Part shown: in pieces, positions 33,378 through 40,420 of the stretch
Layout of the letters: every line of letters starts with the position of its first letter
How positions within the stretch are numbered: position 1 is the stretch's first letter
NCBI RefSeq assembly: GCF_002571225.1
Contig: NZ_NVEC01000031.1
Coordinates: 1-40,420, forward strand
Source: Bacillus sp. AFS059628
GTDB taxonomy: Bacteria > Bacillota > Bacilli > Bacillales > Bacillaceae_G
Direction: 5' to 3'
DNA length: 40,420 bases
Notes under the pieces: model-generated
What the model was told of the DNA's origin: nothing
What the model saw: the letters and a program-made list of their open reading frames with translations, nothing else
The model's database searches: none
Translations under genes and position numbers: made by a program

Positions 33378-34376
33378 CTATTCATCTAATATATTTTTCA
33401 ATTTTTCATACTTAGCGCTATCCTTTTGAAATACATTCTCTTTTAACCCCTTGTTTATTTGTATCCATTCAGTCGTAATCGAATATTGAATCATACCTTC
33501 GTGGAAACTAAGGAACTTTAGCATAATTCCTGTATTTTTCTCTACAACCATTTCAAATTTCCCTCTTAAATCTTCAGATGTACTTACAGGCATTTCTATG
33601 TTTATTGTCCCTTCTATTTTGTAACAATCAAGTCCAAGGTACTTCGTTTCTTTATAATTCCAATCTTTATATCGGATTAATAAATCAGCAAATTCTGATT
33701 GAATACTATACTTCGCGAATCCTATATATTCATCATCATACCTTTTTTTCTCGCCCGATTTTCTCAATAACCTTTCCGTAGGATTTAATTTTAATAGTTC
33801 ATAGTTCCTTTCTTTCGGGCTCCATTTCTTCTCTTTGTATGTATACTTCTCATCATCAAATTCTTTTTTCTTACCCTCGTTATATATAATGGTTCGTTTT
33901 TTCGTTAGCTTGTCTTCTTTTGAAGAAATTCCTCTTTGTTGCTCCGTATCAATCGCATATTTATATGTTGTAGCAATTCTTGACGAGCTAGAATATTCCT
34001 CAAATTGCCCTGAAATATTTTTAAAATGATCAATAGAATCCAGCATCTTTTCATGAATCTTTTCTTTATCTGGATAATTTACATTCGATTTTATTTCTTC
34101 TTCATTTTCATAGTCAGAAAAATCCTTCTTCTTTATATATTCAAATACTCCACCATTTTGAGCAAAAATTTGATCAGAAAACTCCGACATAGACACAATG
34201 GAAAGTGTTAGAACCGCAGCGCTTATAGCCATCATATAAACTCTGTAACCTTTCTTTTTTACCGGGAGATTATGTAGTGTACGATTAATTTTTTCATTTA
34301 ACTCTGGTGGTACTATAACATTCTCTTCGTTTATTCTCTTTTTTAATTGTTCATCAAATAATTTTTCGTTATCCAT
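33378..34376 (-). CDS. probable membrane anti-sigma factor
   Basis: This 332-residue protein has a short cytoplasmic N-terminus (FDEQLKKRINEENVIVPPELNEKINRTLHNL), one membrane helix (about residues 45-62, RVYMMAISAAVLTLSIVSM) and a long extracellular domain ending in a LolA/RseB-like segment (YKETKYLGLDCYKIEGTI, FEMVVEKNTGIMLKFLSF). A single-pass protein encoded 12 bases after an ECF sigma gene is very likely its anti-sigma factor. It lacks the ZAS zinc motif (HxxxCxxC). The start is ATG 34374-34376 with GGGGG 8 bases upstream. The signal sensed is unknown. Confidence 0.75.
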   Translation of the reverse strand: MDNEKLFDEQLKKRINEENVIVPPELNEKINRTLHNLPVKKKGYRVYMMAISAAVLTLSIVSMSEFSDQIFAQNGGVFEYIKKKDFSDYENEEEIKSNVNYPDKEKIHEKMLDSIDHFKNISGQFEEYSSSSRIATTYKYAIDTEQQRGISSKEDKLTKKRTIIYNEGKKKEFDDEKYTYKEKKWSPKERNYELLKLNPTERLLRKSGEKKRYDDEYIGFAKYSIQSEFADLLIRYKDWNYKETKYLGLDCYKIEGTINIEMPVSTSEDLRGKFEMVVEKNTGIMLKFLSFHEGMIQYSITTEWIQINKGLKENVFQKDSAKYEKLKNILDE

Positions 34377-34388
34377 CCTATACACCCC

Positions 34389-34922
34389 CTATTCCATCTG
34401 TAATCGTTTTTGCAGTTGTTCCCTCGCACGTGACAATCTCGACTTTACTGTTCCTTTTGGCACTTCTAAAAGCTTCGCTATACTCTCTTGATTCATATCT
34501 TCATAATAATAAAGCACTGTAACAGCTCTTAACTCTTCATGTAATGATTGAATCGCATTACACAAATCTATATCTTCATACTGATCATAAGCACTCATAT
34601 TGTAATCATTTTCTTCTATTACCATTACCTTTTTGTATGATCTAATAATGTTGTTACACTCATTTATCAAAATACGAATTAACCAAGTTTGGAAAAACTC
34701 TTCTTTCTTTAATTTTTTTATATTTTCATAGGCTTTTAAAATTGTTGCCTGTATCGCATCCTCTATATTTGTCTCATCGCGTAACATAGCCTTTGCAATG
34801 CGATACATCTTCACTTTTTCTGTATGTATAAGCGCCATAAATGCTTCATGATCACCTTGTTTCGCTAAAGAAACATCCGTTTCTTCTTTTACAATCATTT
34901 TATATAAAGGGATTACTTTCAC
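34389..34922 (-). CDS. ECF-type RNA polymerase sigma factor
   Basis: This 177-residue protein has region 2 (DHEAFMALIHTEKVKMYRIA, DETNIEDAIQATILKAYENI, FQTWLIRILINECNNIIR) and region 4 (LHEELRAVTVLYYYEDMNQE, SIAKLLEVPKGTVKSRLSRA). No region 1 or 3 is present, as expected for the ECF class. It broadly resembles B. subtilis SigV. The start is GTG with AGGAGGAG 6 bases upstream. It is followed by the anti-sigma gene and an LCP gene, and an ECF-type promoter lies 49 bases upstream of the start codon. Confidence 0.92.
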   Translation of the reverse strand: MKVIPLYKMIVKEETDVSLAKQGDHEAFMALIHTEKVKMYRIAKAMLRDETNIEDAIQATILKAYENIKKLKKEEFFQTWLIRILINECNNIIRSYKKVMVIEENDYNMSAYDQYEDIDLCNAIQSLHEELRAVTVLYYYEDMNQESIAKLLEVPKGTVKSRLSRAREQLQKRLQME

Positions 34923-34970
34923 AATTGCTCCTCCTGTTTCATCCTCACTTCAAATTTAACTTTACATGTA

Positions 34971-34999
34971 TTAGACGGATGAGCCTAGAAAAAGGTTCA
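34971..34999 (-). promoter_or_regulatory. ECF-type promoter of the sigma operon
   Basis: On the minus strand TGAACC (34999-34994), 16 bases, then CGTCTAA (34977-34971). This matches the Bacillus ECF pattern TGAAAC-N16-CGTC and suggests positive autoregulation. Confidence 0.75.
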
Positions 35000-35018
35000 T
35001 TTTTTTGAATATTTTCAT

Positions 35019-35054
35019 AAAAAAAGGTAAACATTCTTCATGTTCACCTTTTTT
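35019..35054. terminator. bidirectional terminator-like hairpin upstream of the sigma promoter
   Basis: AAAAAAAGGT-A-AACA pairs with TGTT-C-ACCTTTTTT. It shields the ECF promoter from transcription coming from the ABC operon. Confidence 0.7.
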
Positions 35055-35116
35055 ATACGTAACTCTGAGGACATATCCATTTGGCACGACAACTTTAAAA
35101 CAATTATTTTCTCATC

Positions 35117-35144
35117 AAAAAAGCCCACTCTATCAGTGGACTTT
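35117..35144 (-). terminator. terminator of the ABC operon
   Basis: On the minus strand AAGTCCACT pairs with AGTGGGCTT (one G-T), followed by TTTT, just after the permease stop. Confidence 0.8.
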
Positions 35145-35149
35145 CTACT

Positions 35150-35956
35150 TTACAACGGTAAATCCCTCTTCTTAAACACTACAATCGCTACAATGAAAAT
35201 ACAAAGCGCTCCAGAAGTTAAACCTATACTCACTGGCCATATATTATACGTTCCCTCAGCAATTTCTTTCGGACGAAATAGCGTAAATAATGATATATTT
35301 CTCATCCACTCTAACTTATCACTTAATTTACCTACCATATCCGTTACGAAAAACAAAATTGTTAAACTTGCTGAGTAGCTAAGTGCCTTTCTTTCGTCGT
35401 TACATATACAAGAAAAGAAAAATGAATAAGCACTAACGACTAAAAATATGAGCCCTCCAACTACATTTATCTTCAGGAATAATTCTTTATTTAAGTTATT
35501 ATCTTCTAAAAACCATTCTGCACCTACTATACCTGCTACATACGTAACAGCTACAATAATCAGAAGTCCCAACATAAGAATAGCCGCTTGTGTAATAGCA
35601 ATTTGCACTCTAGATACAGGTGTTGCGAGCAAGTATGCCATCGCTCCTTTATCTACATGACGAGCAATTAAATGTGTTGCAACTGTTACACAAAAAATTG
35701 TTAATATGATAATAAACAATAGACTATAATATTCGCCAGCTAAAAAATCCATTACATTTTGAATCGGACTTTCCATGCCAACAATTTTTTTCACACTATC
35801 AGGCATAGCACTTATTAATTCATTTAGCCCTTTCGCCGATACCATGGAAGGGAATATCCAAATTAACAACCATAAATATAGAGCTGCACCAGTTGCATAA
35901 CTCAAAATACTTTTTTGTGTTTCTTTCAAACTAGCTAAAAACAATTGCTTATTCAT
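35150..35956 (-). CDS. ABC-2 type exporter permease
   Basis: This 268-residue membrane protein has about six helices. It starts MNKQLFLASLKETQKSILSY and contains AHLIARHVDKGAMAYLLATP, a feature of ABC-2 permeases with a large first extracellular loop. Its ATG start overlaps the stop of the ATPase gene by 8 bases (ATGAATAA), so the two are translationally coupled subunits of one exporter. The substrate is unknown. A drug or antimicrobial compound is plausible because a TetR regulator is divergently encoded. Confidence 0.88.
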   Translation of the reverse strand: MNKQLFLASLKETQKSILSYATGAALYLWLLIWIFPSMVSAKGLNELISAMPDSVKKIVGMESPIQNVMDFLAGEYYSLLFIIILTIFCVTVATHLIARHVDKGAMAYLLATPVSRVQIAITQAAILMLGLLIIVAVTYVAGIVGAEWFLEDNNLNKELFLKINVVGGLIFLVVSAYSFFFSCICNDERKALSYSASLTILFFVTDMVGKLSDKLEWMRNISLFTLFRPKEIAEGTYNIWPVSIGLTSGALCIFIVAIVVFKKRDLPL

Positions 35957-36842
35957 GCTTTACCCCTTCTTTCTTATCGTAATAATGCATAAATAAATGT
36001 TCTAAATCCATCGCTCTCGTTTGAAGTGCCGTTACATTATAGTTTGAAAGTGTTTGTAAAACAGCTTGATAGTTTCCTTGTACAATAATCGATGCTTCTC
36101 TTCCTTTCACCGCTTCAAATTGCAAGTTACATTGTGTAAGAGATTCAATCTCTTCTTGCGATGATACGGTTACATCTATTACCTGTCGTCTCATACTTTG
36201 TAAATCATGAATATTTTCAACCGTTACAAGGCGACCATCTTTAATAATCGCTACTCGATCACACGTACGCTCAATTTCAGTGAAAATATGCGACGACATA
36301 AGAATTGTTTTCCCTCTTTGCTTTTCCTCTACTATTAAATCTATAAATACTTGCTGCATAAGTGGATCGAGCCCTGAAGTCGGTTCATCTAAAATTAACA
36401 CTTCTGGATCATGCATAAAGGCTGCAACAATCCCTACTTTTTGCTTCATACCTTTAGACATTTTTCGAATCGGTGTTTTCACATCAAATTGCAGACGTTC
36501 TATTAATTCATCTCGTCTTTTCGCATCCTTTAACCCGCGCATTCCTTGCATTAATTTTAAAAACTCTAATCCGTTCATTCCTTCAATAAAAGAAATTTCT
36601 CCTGGTAAATAACCAACTTCTCTTTGAATTTTCGCTGCTTCATCCCAGCAATCTAATCCAAAAATTGTCGCTTTACCATCTGTCGGTTTTATAAATCCCA
36701 TTAAATTACGAATTGTTGTAGATTTCCCAGCACCATTTGGTCCTAAGTAACCGAATACTTCCCCTTCTTTTACATCAAATGTAATATGAAACAAACCTTT
36801 TCCATTTGAAAACTGTTTTGTGACATTTTGAACTGAAATCAT
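35949..36842 (-). CDS. ABC exporter ATP-binding protein
   Basis: This 297-residue ATPase has the Walker A motif GPNGAGKST, the signature MSKGMKQKVGI, Walker B VLILDEPTSGLDPLMQQ and the switch region LMSSHIFTEIERTCD. A C-terminal extension of about 80 residues is typical of the DrrA/CcmA-like subgroup that partners ABC-2 permeases. The start is ATG 36840-36842 with GAGGTGG 5-6 bases upstream; the 23 longer codons run through the operator. The proximal palindromic operator (36857-36888) lies immediately upstream of the ribosome site. Confidence 0.93.
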   Translation of the reverse strand: MISVQNVTKQFSNGKGLFHITFDVKEGEVFGYLGPNGAGKSTTIRNLMGFIKPTDGKATIFGLDCWDEAAKIQREVGYLPGEISFIEGMNGLEFLKLMQGMRGLKDAKRRDELIERLQFDVKTPIRKMSKGMKQKVGIVAAFMHDPEVLILDEPTSGLDPLMQQVFIDLIVEEKQRGKTILMSSHIFTEIERTCDRVAIIKDGRLVTVENIHDLQSMRRQVIDVTVSSQEEIESLTQCNLQFEAVKGREASIIVQGNYQAVLQTLSNYNVTALQTRAMDLEHLFMHYYDKKEGVKHE

Positions 36843-36856
36843 AGTTCCACCTCGTT

Positions 36857-36888
36857 TTTTGAAATATTTAATGTATGATATTTCAAAA
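36857..36888. promoter_or_regulatory. TetR-type operator 1
   Basis: TTTTGAAATAT, a 10-base spacer, ATATTTCAAAA: perfect 11-base arms. It is the same site as at 36925-36956, 68 bases away, and sits just upstream of the ATPase ribosome site, so binding would repress the exporter. Confidence 0.8.
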
Positions 36889-36924
36889 TTATTGTACTCC
36901 TCACCTTTCATATTCGCAACAACT

Positions 36925-36956
36925 TTTTGAAATATTTATATGTCCATATTTCAAAA
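36925..36956. promoter_or_regulatory. TetR-type operator 2
   Basis: TTTTGAAATAT, a 10-base spacer, ATATTTCAAAA, extended by one further pair on each side (36924-36957). It lies midway between the two genes and suggests control of the regulator's own transcription. Confidence 0.8.
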
Positions 36957-37006
36957 ATATTGTTTTCCATTATTTTTTCTTGTATATTTTAATTGAGGTG
37001 ATTGCA

Positions 37007-37600
37007 TTGAACGGCTTTGAAAAAGTGAAAGAAAAGAAAAAACGTGCCATAAAAGAGGCAGCCTTCTTATTATTTTCAGAACGTGGATTTAATGAAGTAA
37101 AAATAGAACATATTGCAAAAAAAGCAAACGTTTCTCAAGTTACCATTTATAATCATTTCGGAAGTAAAGATGCGTTATTTCGAGAGCTTATACAAGAATT
37201 TATTATATCTGAATTTCAATATTATAAAGATCTTGCAGAGGAAAAATTACCTTTTCATGATATGATGCAAAAAATGATTGTAAGAAAAATGAATACTGGT
37301 GGGTTATTTCAGCCCGATATGTTACTGCAAATGATGCAAAGGGATGAAGAGCTCCGAGAGTTTATTTATAGTTATCAAAACGAAAAAATCCTGCCTTGGT
37401 ATTTAGAAATATTAGAACAAGCACAGCAAAAAAATGAAATTAACCCTCATCTTACTAAAGAAATGATGTTGCTATACATTCAAATGTTCACTAAATTAGG
37501 TGATGATTTCGGAGCACATCTTCTTGAGGGAGATCGCGAAAAACATATACAAGATATCGTTACGATGTTCTTTTATGGACTATCCGTCCCAGAAAAATAA
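37007..37600 (+). CDS. TetR/AcrR-family transcriptional regulator
   Basis: This 197-residue protein has an N-terminal helix-turn-helix (KRAIKEAAFLLFSERGFNEV, then IEHIAKKANVSQVTIYNHFG, SKDALFREL) and an all-helical C-terminal ligand domain. The start is TTG 37007-37009 with GAGGTGA 6 bases upstream. The open frame extends 44 codons further but without a ribosome site and across the operator. Two identical palindromes in the shared intergenic region are its probable binding sites, making it the likely repressor of the exporter and of itself. Confidence 0.9.
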   Translation: MNGFEKVKEKKKRAIKEAAFLLFSERGFNEVKIEHIAKKANVSQVTIYNHFGSKDALFRELIQEFIISEFQYYKDLAEEKLPFHDMMQKMIVRKMNTGGLFQPDMLLQMMQRDEELREFIYSYQNEKILPWYLEILEQAQQKNEINPHLTKEMMLLYIQMFTKLGDDFGAHLLEGDREKHIQDIVTMFFYGLSVPEK

Positions 37601-37626
37601 TGTTTCTATTGAAAAAATAACATCAC

Positions 37627-37666
37627 AAAAAAGCCCTTTGGATATTTTAAATCTCAAGGGCTTTTT
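37627..37666. terminator. terminator after the TetR gene
   Basis: AAAAAAGCCCTT pairs with AAGGGCTTTTT. T-runs in both directions serve the convergent TetR and WYL genes. Confidence 0.85.
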
Positions 37667-37692
37667 CATGTCAAAAATAACTAAAACTAACT

Positions 37693-38637
37693 TTATCTTA
37701 AAGAAGTTAAATGCTGCTTTAAAGATAATACCTTATTATAGATTAACTCTTTTAGCGTCACAGGCTGAATTGAAATAATCGTTTCACCGAAATTTAGAAA
37801 ATAACTTGAAATAAACTCAACTTCTTGCTTGTTAAAATAGCCTGTTATACTATAATTTTCATTTTCTTTTTGTATCCTCATGGAAGGATAATTCTCTTTA
37901 TCAAAAATATCTTTTCCTTTTTGATTAACAATGACACTAAAATCAATTGCATCAGGTTTTCTGTGAAAGTTTGTAAGATAACTTAATAGTTCTTCAAGAT
38001 TTTTTGAATTCGTGTTGCTTGTTTCCTCAATAGAAAGAATTTTATCACATCTAATTATTTGAACATCATTTGTCTCAAAATTAAAGATTTTAGCATACCA
38101 CTGGCCAAATTTAGATTCGATTCGAATAAATTGGGCGACCAATACTTTCTCCTCATCTTTTTTTAAATATGTTAAATGATAAACTCGCTCAGCAAAAATC
38201 CCCTGTAAAATTTCTTTTAAGAATGGACTAAAATTACTATGATTTGTTACTTCAAAGGAAAGCGTTCGTTCCATAATCGAAATGTTTTTACTCACATTAT
38301 CAGGTAGTACATGTTTAAATTTATTTTCAAGCGCAATACTTTCTATATTAAATGGTTTTGTCTTGTATCCATTTAGTGTAAGAATTGAAAAGTATAACGC
38401 ATACATTTCATCCACACTAAAATAAATTGGAGATAATACACTATTTTCTATAATTTTATAACTTCCATTTCTACCTAGTTCAGAATATATTGGTACACCT
38501 ATTTCTTCTAATGATTGAATATCTCGTAAAGCTGTACTTTTAGAAATATCATATCTAACCATCAAATCTTTTAAATTAAAATATCTTTTATTATTTAAGA
38601 AAATAAGCATATCATTTATTCGTTCCGTTTTTTTCAT
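37693..38637 (-). CDS. WYL-domain transcriptional regulator
   Basis: This 314-residue protein has an N-terminal winged HTH (FNLKDLMVRYDISKSTALRD, IQSLEEIGVPIYSELGRNGS) and a central WYL domain (ERVYHLTYLKKDEEKVLVAQ, FGQWYAKIFNFE), followed by a WCX-like C-terminal region. WYL proteins are often ligand-responsive regulators. The ATG start has GGGAGGGG upstream. It is divergent from a VOC-protein gene with a palindrome between, suggesting control of that gene and of itself. Confidence 0.88.
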   Translation of the reverse strand: MKKTERINDMLIFLNNKRYFNLKDLMVRYDISKSTALRDIQSLEEIGVPIYSELGRNGSYKIIENSVLSPIYFSVDEMYALYFSILTLNGYKTKPFNIESIALENKFKHVLPDNVSKNISIMERTLSFEVTNHSNFSPFLKEILQGIFAERVYHLTYLKKDEEKVLVAQFIRIESKFGQWYAKIFNFETNDVQIIRCDKILSIEETSNTNSKNLEELLSYLTNFHRKPDAIDFSVIVNQKGKDIFDKENYPSMRIQKENENYSITGYFNKQEVEFISSYFLNFGETIISIQPVTLKELIYNKVLSLKQHLTSLR

Positions 38638-38650
38638 ATTCCCCTCCCGA

Positions 38651-38673
38651 AAGGTGTCATGTACTGAAACCTT
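38651..38673. promoter_or_regulatory. palindromic operator between the WYL and VOC genes
   Basis: AAGGTGTCA, TGTAC, TGAAACCTT: 9-base arms with one mismatch. It lies 12-23 bases upstream of a TATAAT (38686-38691) facing the VOC gene, covering its -35 region. Confidence 0.6.
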
Positions 38674-38719
38674 TTTAGTCTATATTATAATTATTAACGA
38701 ATAAAGGAGTTGTGAATTT

Positions 38720-39163
38720 ATGACATTAGAAATAGCTATTTTTCTCTCAATGAATGGGCAAGCAAAGGAGGCAATTAACTTTTATACACGTAATTTAGAA
38801 GCCAAAAAATTAATGGTTGTTACGTATGAAGAACTGGCGAAAAGAGATCGTTCTTTTAAAATTACAAGTGAAAATAAAGAACATATCGCTCACTCTGTTT
38901 TACAAATTGGGAATACAAAGCTAATGATAGCAGAAGATACAATGAATCCTAATGAACGTTATAACGTTGGAAATAACATGTCACTTTGCATTCAAAGCGC
39001 TAATTTAGAAGAGATACAAAGGTTTTATAATAATTTAATTTCCGATAAGCATGTGAAAATAATCTCTCCGCTAGAAAAAAATATATTTAGTGAAGCATAT
39101 GGTATTATTGAAGACCCTTACGGCATACAAATCCAGTTAATGTATGATAAACGATTAAGCTAA
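38720..39163 (+). CDS. PhnB-like VOC family protein
   Basis: This 147-residue protein has the PhnB/3-demethylubiquinone-methyltransferase-like form of the VOC fold: IAIFLSMNGQAKEAINFYTR, HSVLQIGNTKLMIAEDTMNP, NNMSLCIQSANLEEIQRFYN and a C-terminal EAYGIIEDPYGIQIQL. The substrate is unknown. Proteins of this type in Bacillus are usually small cytosolic binding or resistance proteins. The ATG start has AAGGAG 9 bases upstream. It is probably regulated by the divergent WYL protein. Confidence 0.88.
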   Translation: MTLEIAIFLSMNGQAKEAINFYTRNLEAKKLMVVTYEELAKRDRSFKITSENKEHIAHSVLQIGNTKLMIAEDTMNPNERYNVGNNMSLCIQSANLEEIQRFYNNLISDKHVKIISPLEKNIFSEAYGIIEDPYGIQIQLMYDKRLS

Positions 39164-39192
39164 ATAATTAGCTATATTCACATATCCCTAGT

Positions 39193-39221
39193 AAAAAAGA
39201 CACGAAATTCGTGTCTTTTTT
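39193..39221. terminator. bidirectional terminator
   Basis: AAAAAAGACACGAA pairs with TTCGTGTCTTTTTT around a single-base loop. It serves the convergent VOC and oxidoreductase genes. Confidence 0.9.
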
Positions 39222-40251
39222 ACTTTACAGTGATAACTCTACCCGTCTCACTACTTTCAATTGCTAATTGAATAAGCCTAATAACTTCTAATCCTTCTTC
39301 TGCTGTCACAGGTGGTTTCTCACCATTTACAATACTATCTCTTACACCTTTATAATACATGTCATAACAGCCAACTTCTGTCGGAATACGTACTAACTCT
39401 TCTTCTGTTTCTAGAGTAGCAAAATTCGCTTCAACGTCTACTCCATAACCGTTATCGCCTGGCTTCATTCCATTTTTTAATTGTTCTTCCTGTGAATCCA
39501 TACCGTATTTCACAATAGAACCTTTATCTCCATGCAGTGTAAAGTGTGGACCTGCTTGCTTTACGTAACTGCTACTATGTAAAGTGATACGTTTCACACC
39601 GTAGTGAAGTATAACATGGAAGTAATCATCAATTTCTGCACCTGGTCGTTGTTTGATTACATCTGCACTTATCGCTTCTGGTTTCCCAAATAATGATAAT
39701 GCTTGATCAATTAAATGCGAGCCTAAATCATATAATATTCCTGATCCTGGTAAGTTCTTTTCTCTCCAGCGGTCGCGTACATGTGGACGGAAACGATCAA
39801 AATGCGCTTCATATGCATATACATTCCCTATTCTATTGTCTTCTAACAATTTCTTTATCGTTAAAAAATCATTATCAAAACGACGATTATGATATACACT
39901 TAATACTACATTATATTGCTCTGCTAATGAAATAAGCTCTTTTCCTTCTTCAATTGAAACAACAAATGGTTTTTCCACAACAACATGCTTACCGTTTAAT
40001 ATCGCTTCTTTTACATATGGAAAATGAGTTGTATTCGGTGAAGTAATGACCACTAAGTCAATATCAGCTCGCTTCACCAATTCATCAATTGTACTAACGA
40101 CGTTAGCATTTGGTAATGCTTCTTTTACTACCTCTTCTTTTGAAGATAATACGGCACGAATATCGTATTCCTCTATCGTTTGTAATAATGGGATATGAAA
40201 TGTTGTACTGGAAAATCCAAATCCTACAATGCCTACACCTATTTTTTTCAT
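39220..40251 (-). CDS. Gfo/Idh/MocA-family oxidoreductase (IolW/YvaA-like)
   Basis: This 343-residue NAD(P)-dependent dehydrogenase has an N-terminal Rossmann part (VGIVGFGFSSTTFHIPLL), the family catalytic lysine motif VVEKPF, SVYHNRRFDNDFLT and HFDRFRPHVRDRWRE, then GSGILYDLGSHLIDQAL with the conserved D and H. The closest match I recall is B. subtilis YvaA/IolW, an NADPH-dependent scyllo-inositol dehydrogenase, so an inositol or sugar substrate is likely. The ATG start has GGAGGGG 5 bases upstream, only 14 bases from the bcr1-like repeat, so the promoter must lie in or beyond the repeat. Confidence 0.88.
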   Translation of the reverse strand: MKKIGVGIVGFGFSSTTFHIPLLQTIEEYDIRAVLSSKEEVVKEALPNANVVSTIDELVKRADIDLVVITSPNTTHFPYVKEAILNGKHVVVEKPFVVSIEEGKELISLAEQYNVVLSVYHNRRFDNDFLTIKKLLEDNRIGNVYAYEAHFDRFRPHVRDRWREKNLPGSGILYDLGSHLIDQALSLFGKPEAISADVIKQRPGAEIDDYFHVILHYGVKRITLHSSSYVKQAGPHFTLHGDKGSIVKYGMDSQEEQLKNGMKPGDNGYGVDVEANFATLETEEELVRIPTEVGCYDMYYKGVRDSIVNGEKPPVTAEEGLEVIRLIQLAIESSETGRVITVK

Positions 40252-40265
40252 GTTGCCCCTCCATC

Positions 40266-40420
40266 TGTCCCGCTTTAACAGGCAGTAAGATTCCTACCTC
40301 AAAATGCAGCGTAAGCAAAGAAATTAAGTAAGGAATCAACTACTCGTTAAAGTCCGATTGGTTCAACTAATAATCAATGGGTGATGAAGAAAACCCCCAC
40401 TGATTAAAGTTTCACTTTAT
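40266..40420 (-). repeat. bcr1-like repeat, inverted
   Basis: Read on the minus strand it begins ATAAAGTGAAACTT at the window edge and ends AGCGGGACA at 40266, matching 22883-23040. The internal stem uses GATTCC/GGAATC instead of the ACCCCC/GGGGGT of the first copy. It lies directly upstream of the oxidoreductase gene and is probably complete or nearly so. Confidence 0.8.

Overview
The window looks like chromosomal DNA of a Bacillus cereus group member (cereus/thuringiensis/anthracis). The reasons are AT-rich Bacillus codon use with strong GGAGG-type ribosome sites, a Bacillus-type gene set (YfhD-like protein, squalene-hopene cyclase, YjgC/YjgD formate dehydrogenase, LCP and ECF modules), and three copies of a short repeat that matches the bcr1 element known from this group. 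No rRNA, tRNA, CRISPR array, insertion sequence or phage gene was seen. Nearly all genes lie on the minus strand.

Layout. 1-84: 3' half of a bcr1-like repeat. 109-4070: a YfhD-like small protein, then sqhC, a YuiD/DUF212 membrane protein, a RarD-type EamA transporter and a DUF1294 protein. 4208-15785 (minus): a long formate dehydrogenase and molybdenum-cofactor cluster. In transcription order it is the formate dehydrogenase alpha subunit (YjgC type), yjgD (DUF1641), a DUF2294 protein, fdhD, moaA, a formate/nitrite channel, moeB, moeA, moaE, moaD, an Mrp/SalA P-loop ATPase, and two unrecognised small proteins. The formate dehydrogenase gene has a good sigma-A promoter buried in a palindrome. 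Between that promoter and the ribosome site lies a 5' leader with a complete intrinsic terminator. The formate channel has a second leader terminator, and both leaders carry the same 9-base hairpin motif, which suggests shared attenuation control.

16082-16438 (plus): a short gene equal to only the N-terminal part of a GerA-type germinant receptor subunit. 16519-22249 (minus): a secreted or membrane-anchored von Willebrand A protein, a 1120-residue tubulin/FtsZ-like GTPase and a 44-residue small ORF. This is the most unusual system in the window, probably a cytoskeletal or membrane-remodelling module. 22506-24662: VOC protein, full-length bcr1-like repeat, an unrecognised 111-residue protein, a Cys/Gly-rich protein with a terminal membrane segment, and a methyltransferase.

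24776-30505 (minus): three tandem OppA-type peptide-binding lipoprotein genes. Each has its own terminator and a near-identical promoter followed by a 5' leader hairpin. 30855-32117: dicarboxylate symporter. 32323-34922 (minus): ECF sigma factor, its likely membrane anti-sigma factor and an LCP cell-wall ligase, behind an ECF-type promoter that suggests autoregulation. 35149-37600: ABC exporter operon and a divergent TetR regulator separated by two copies of one palindromic operator. 37693-39163: WYL regulator divergent from a PhnB-like VOC protein, with a palindrome between them. 39220-40251: IolW/YvaA-like oxidoreductase. 40266-40420: a third bcr1-like repeat, inverted, running to the window edge.

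All family assignments come from reading motifs by eye, and no database search was run. Start codons were chosen by ribosome-site spacing and often differ from the longest open frame.
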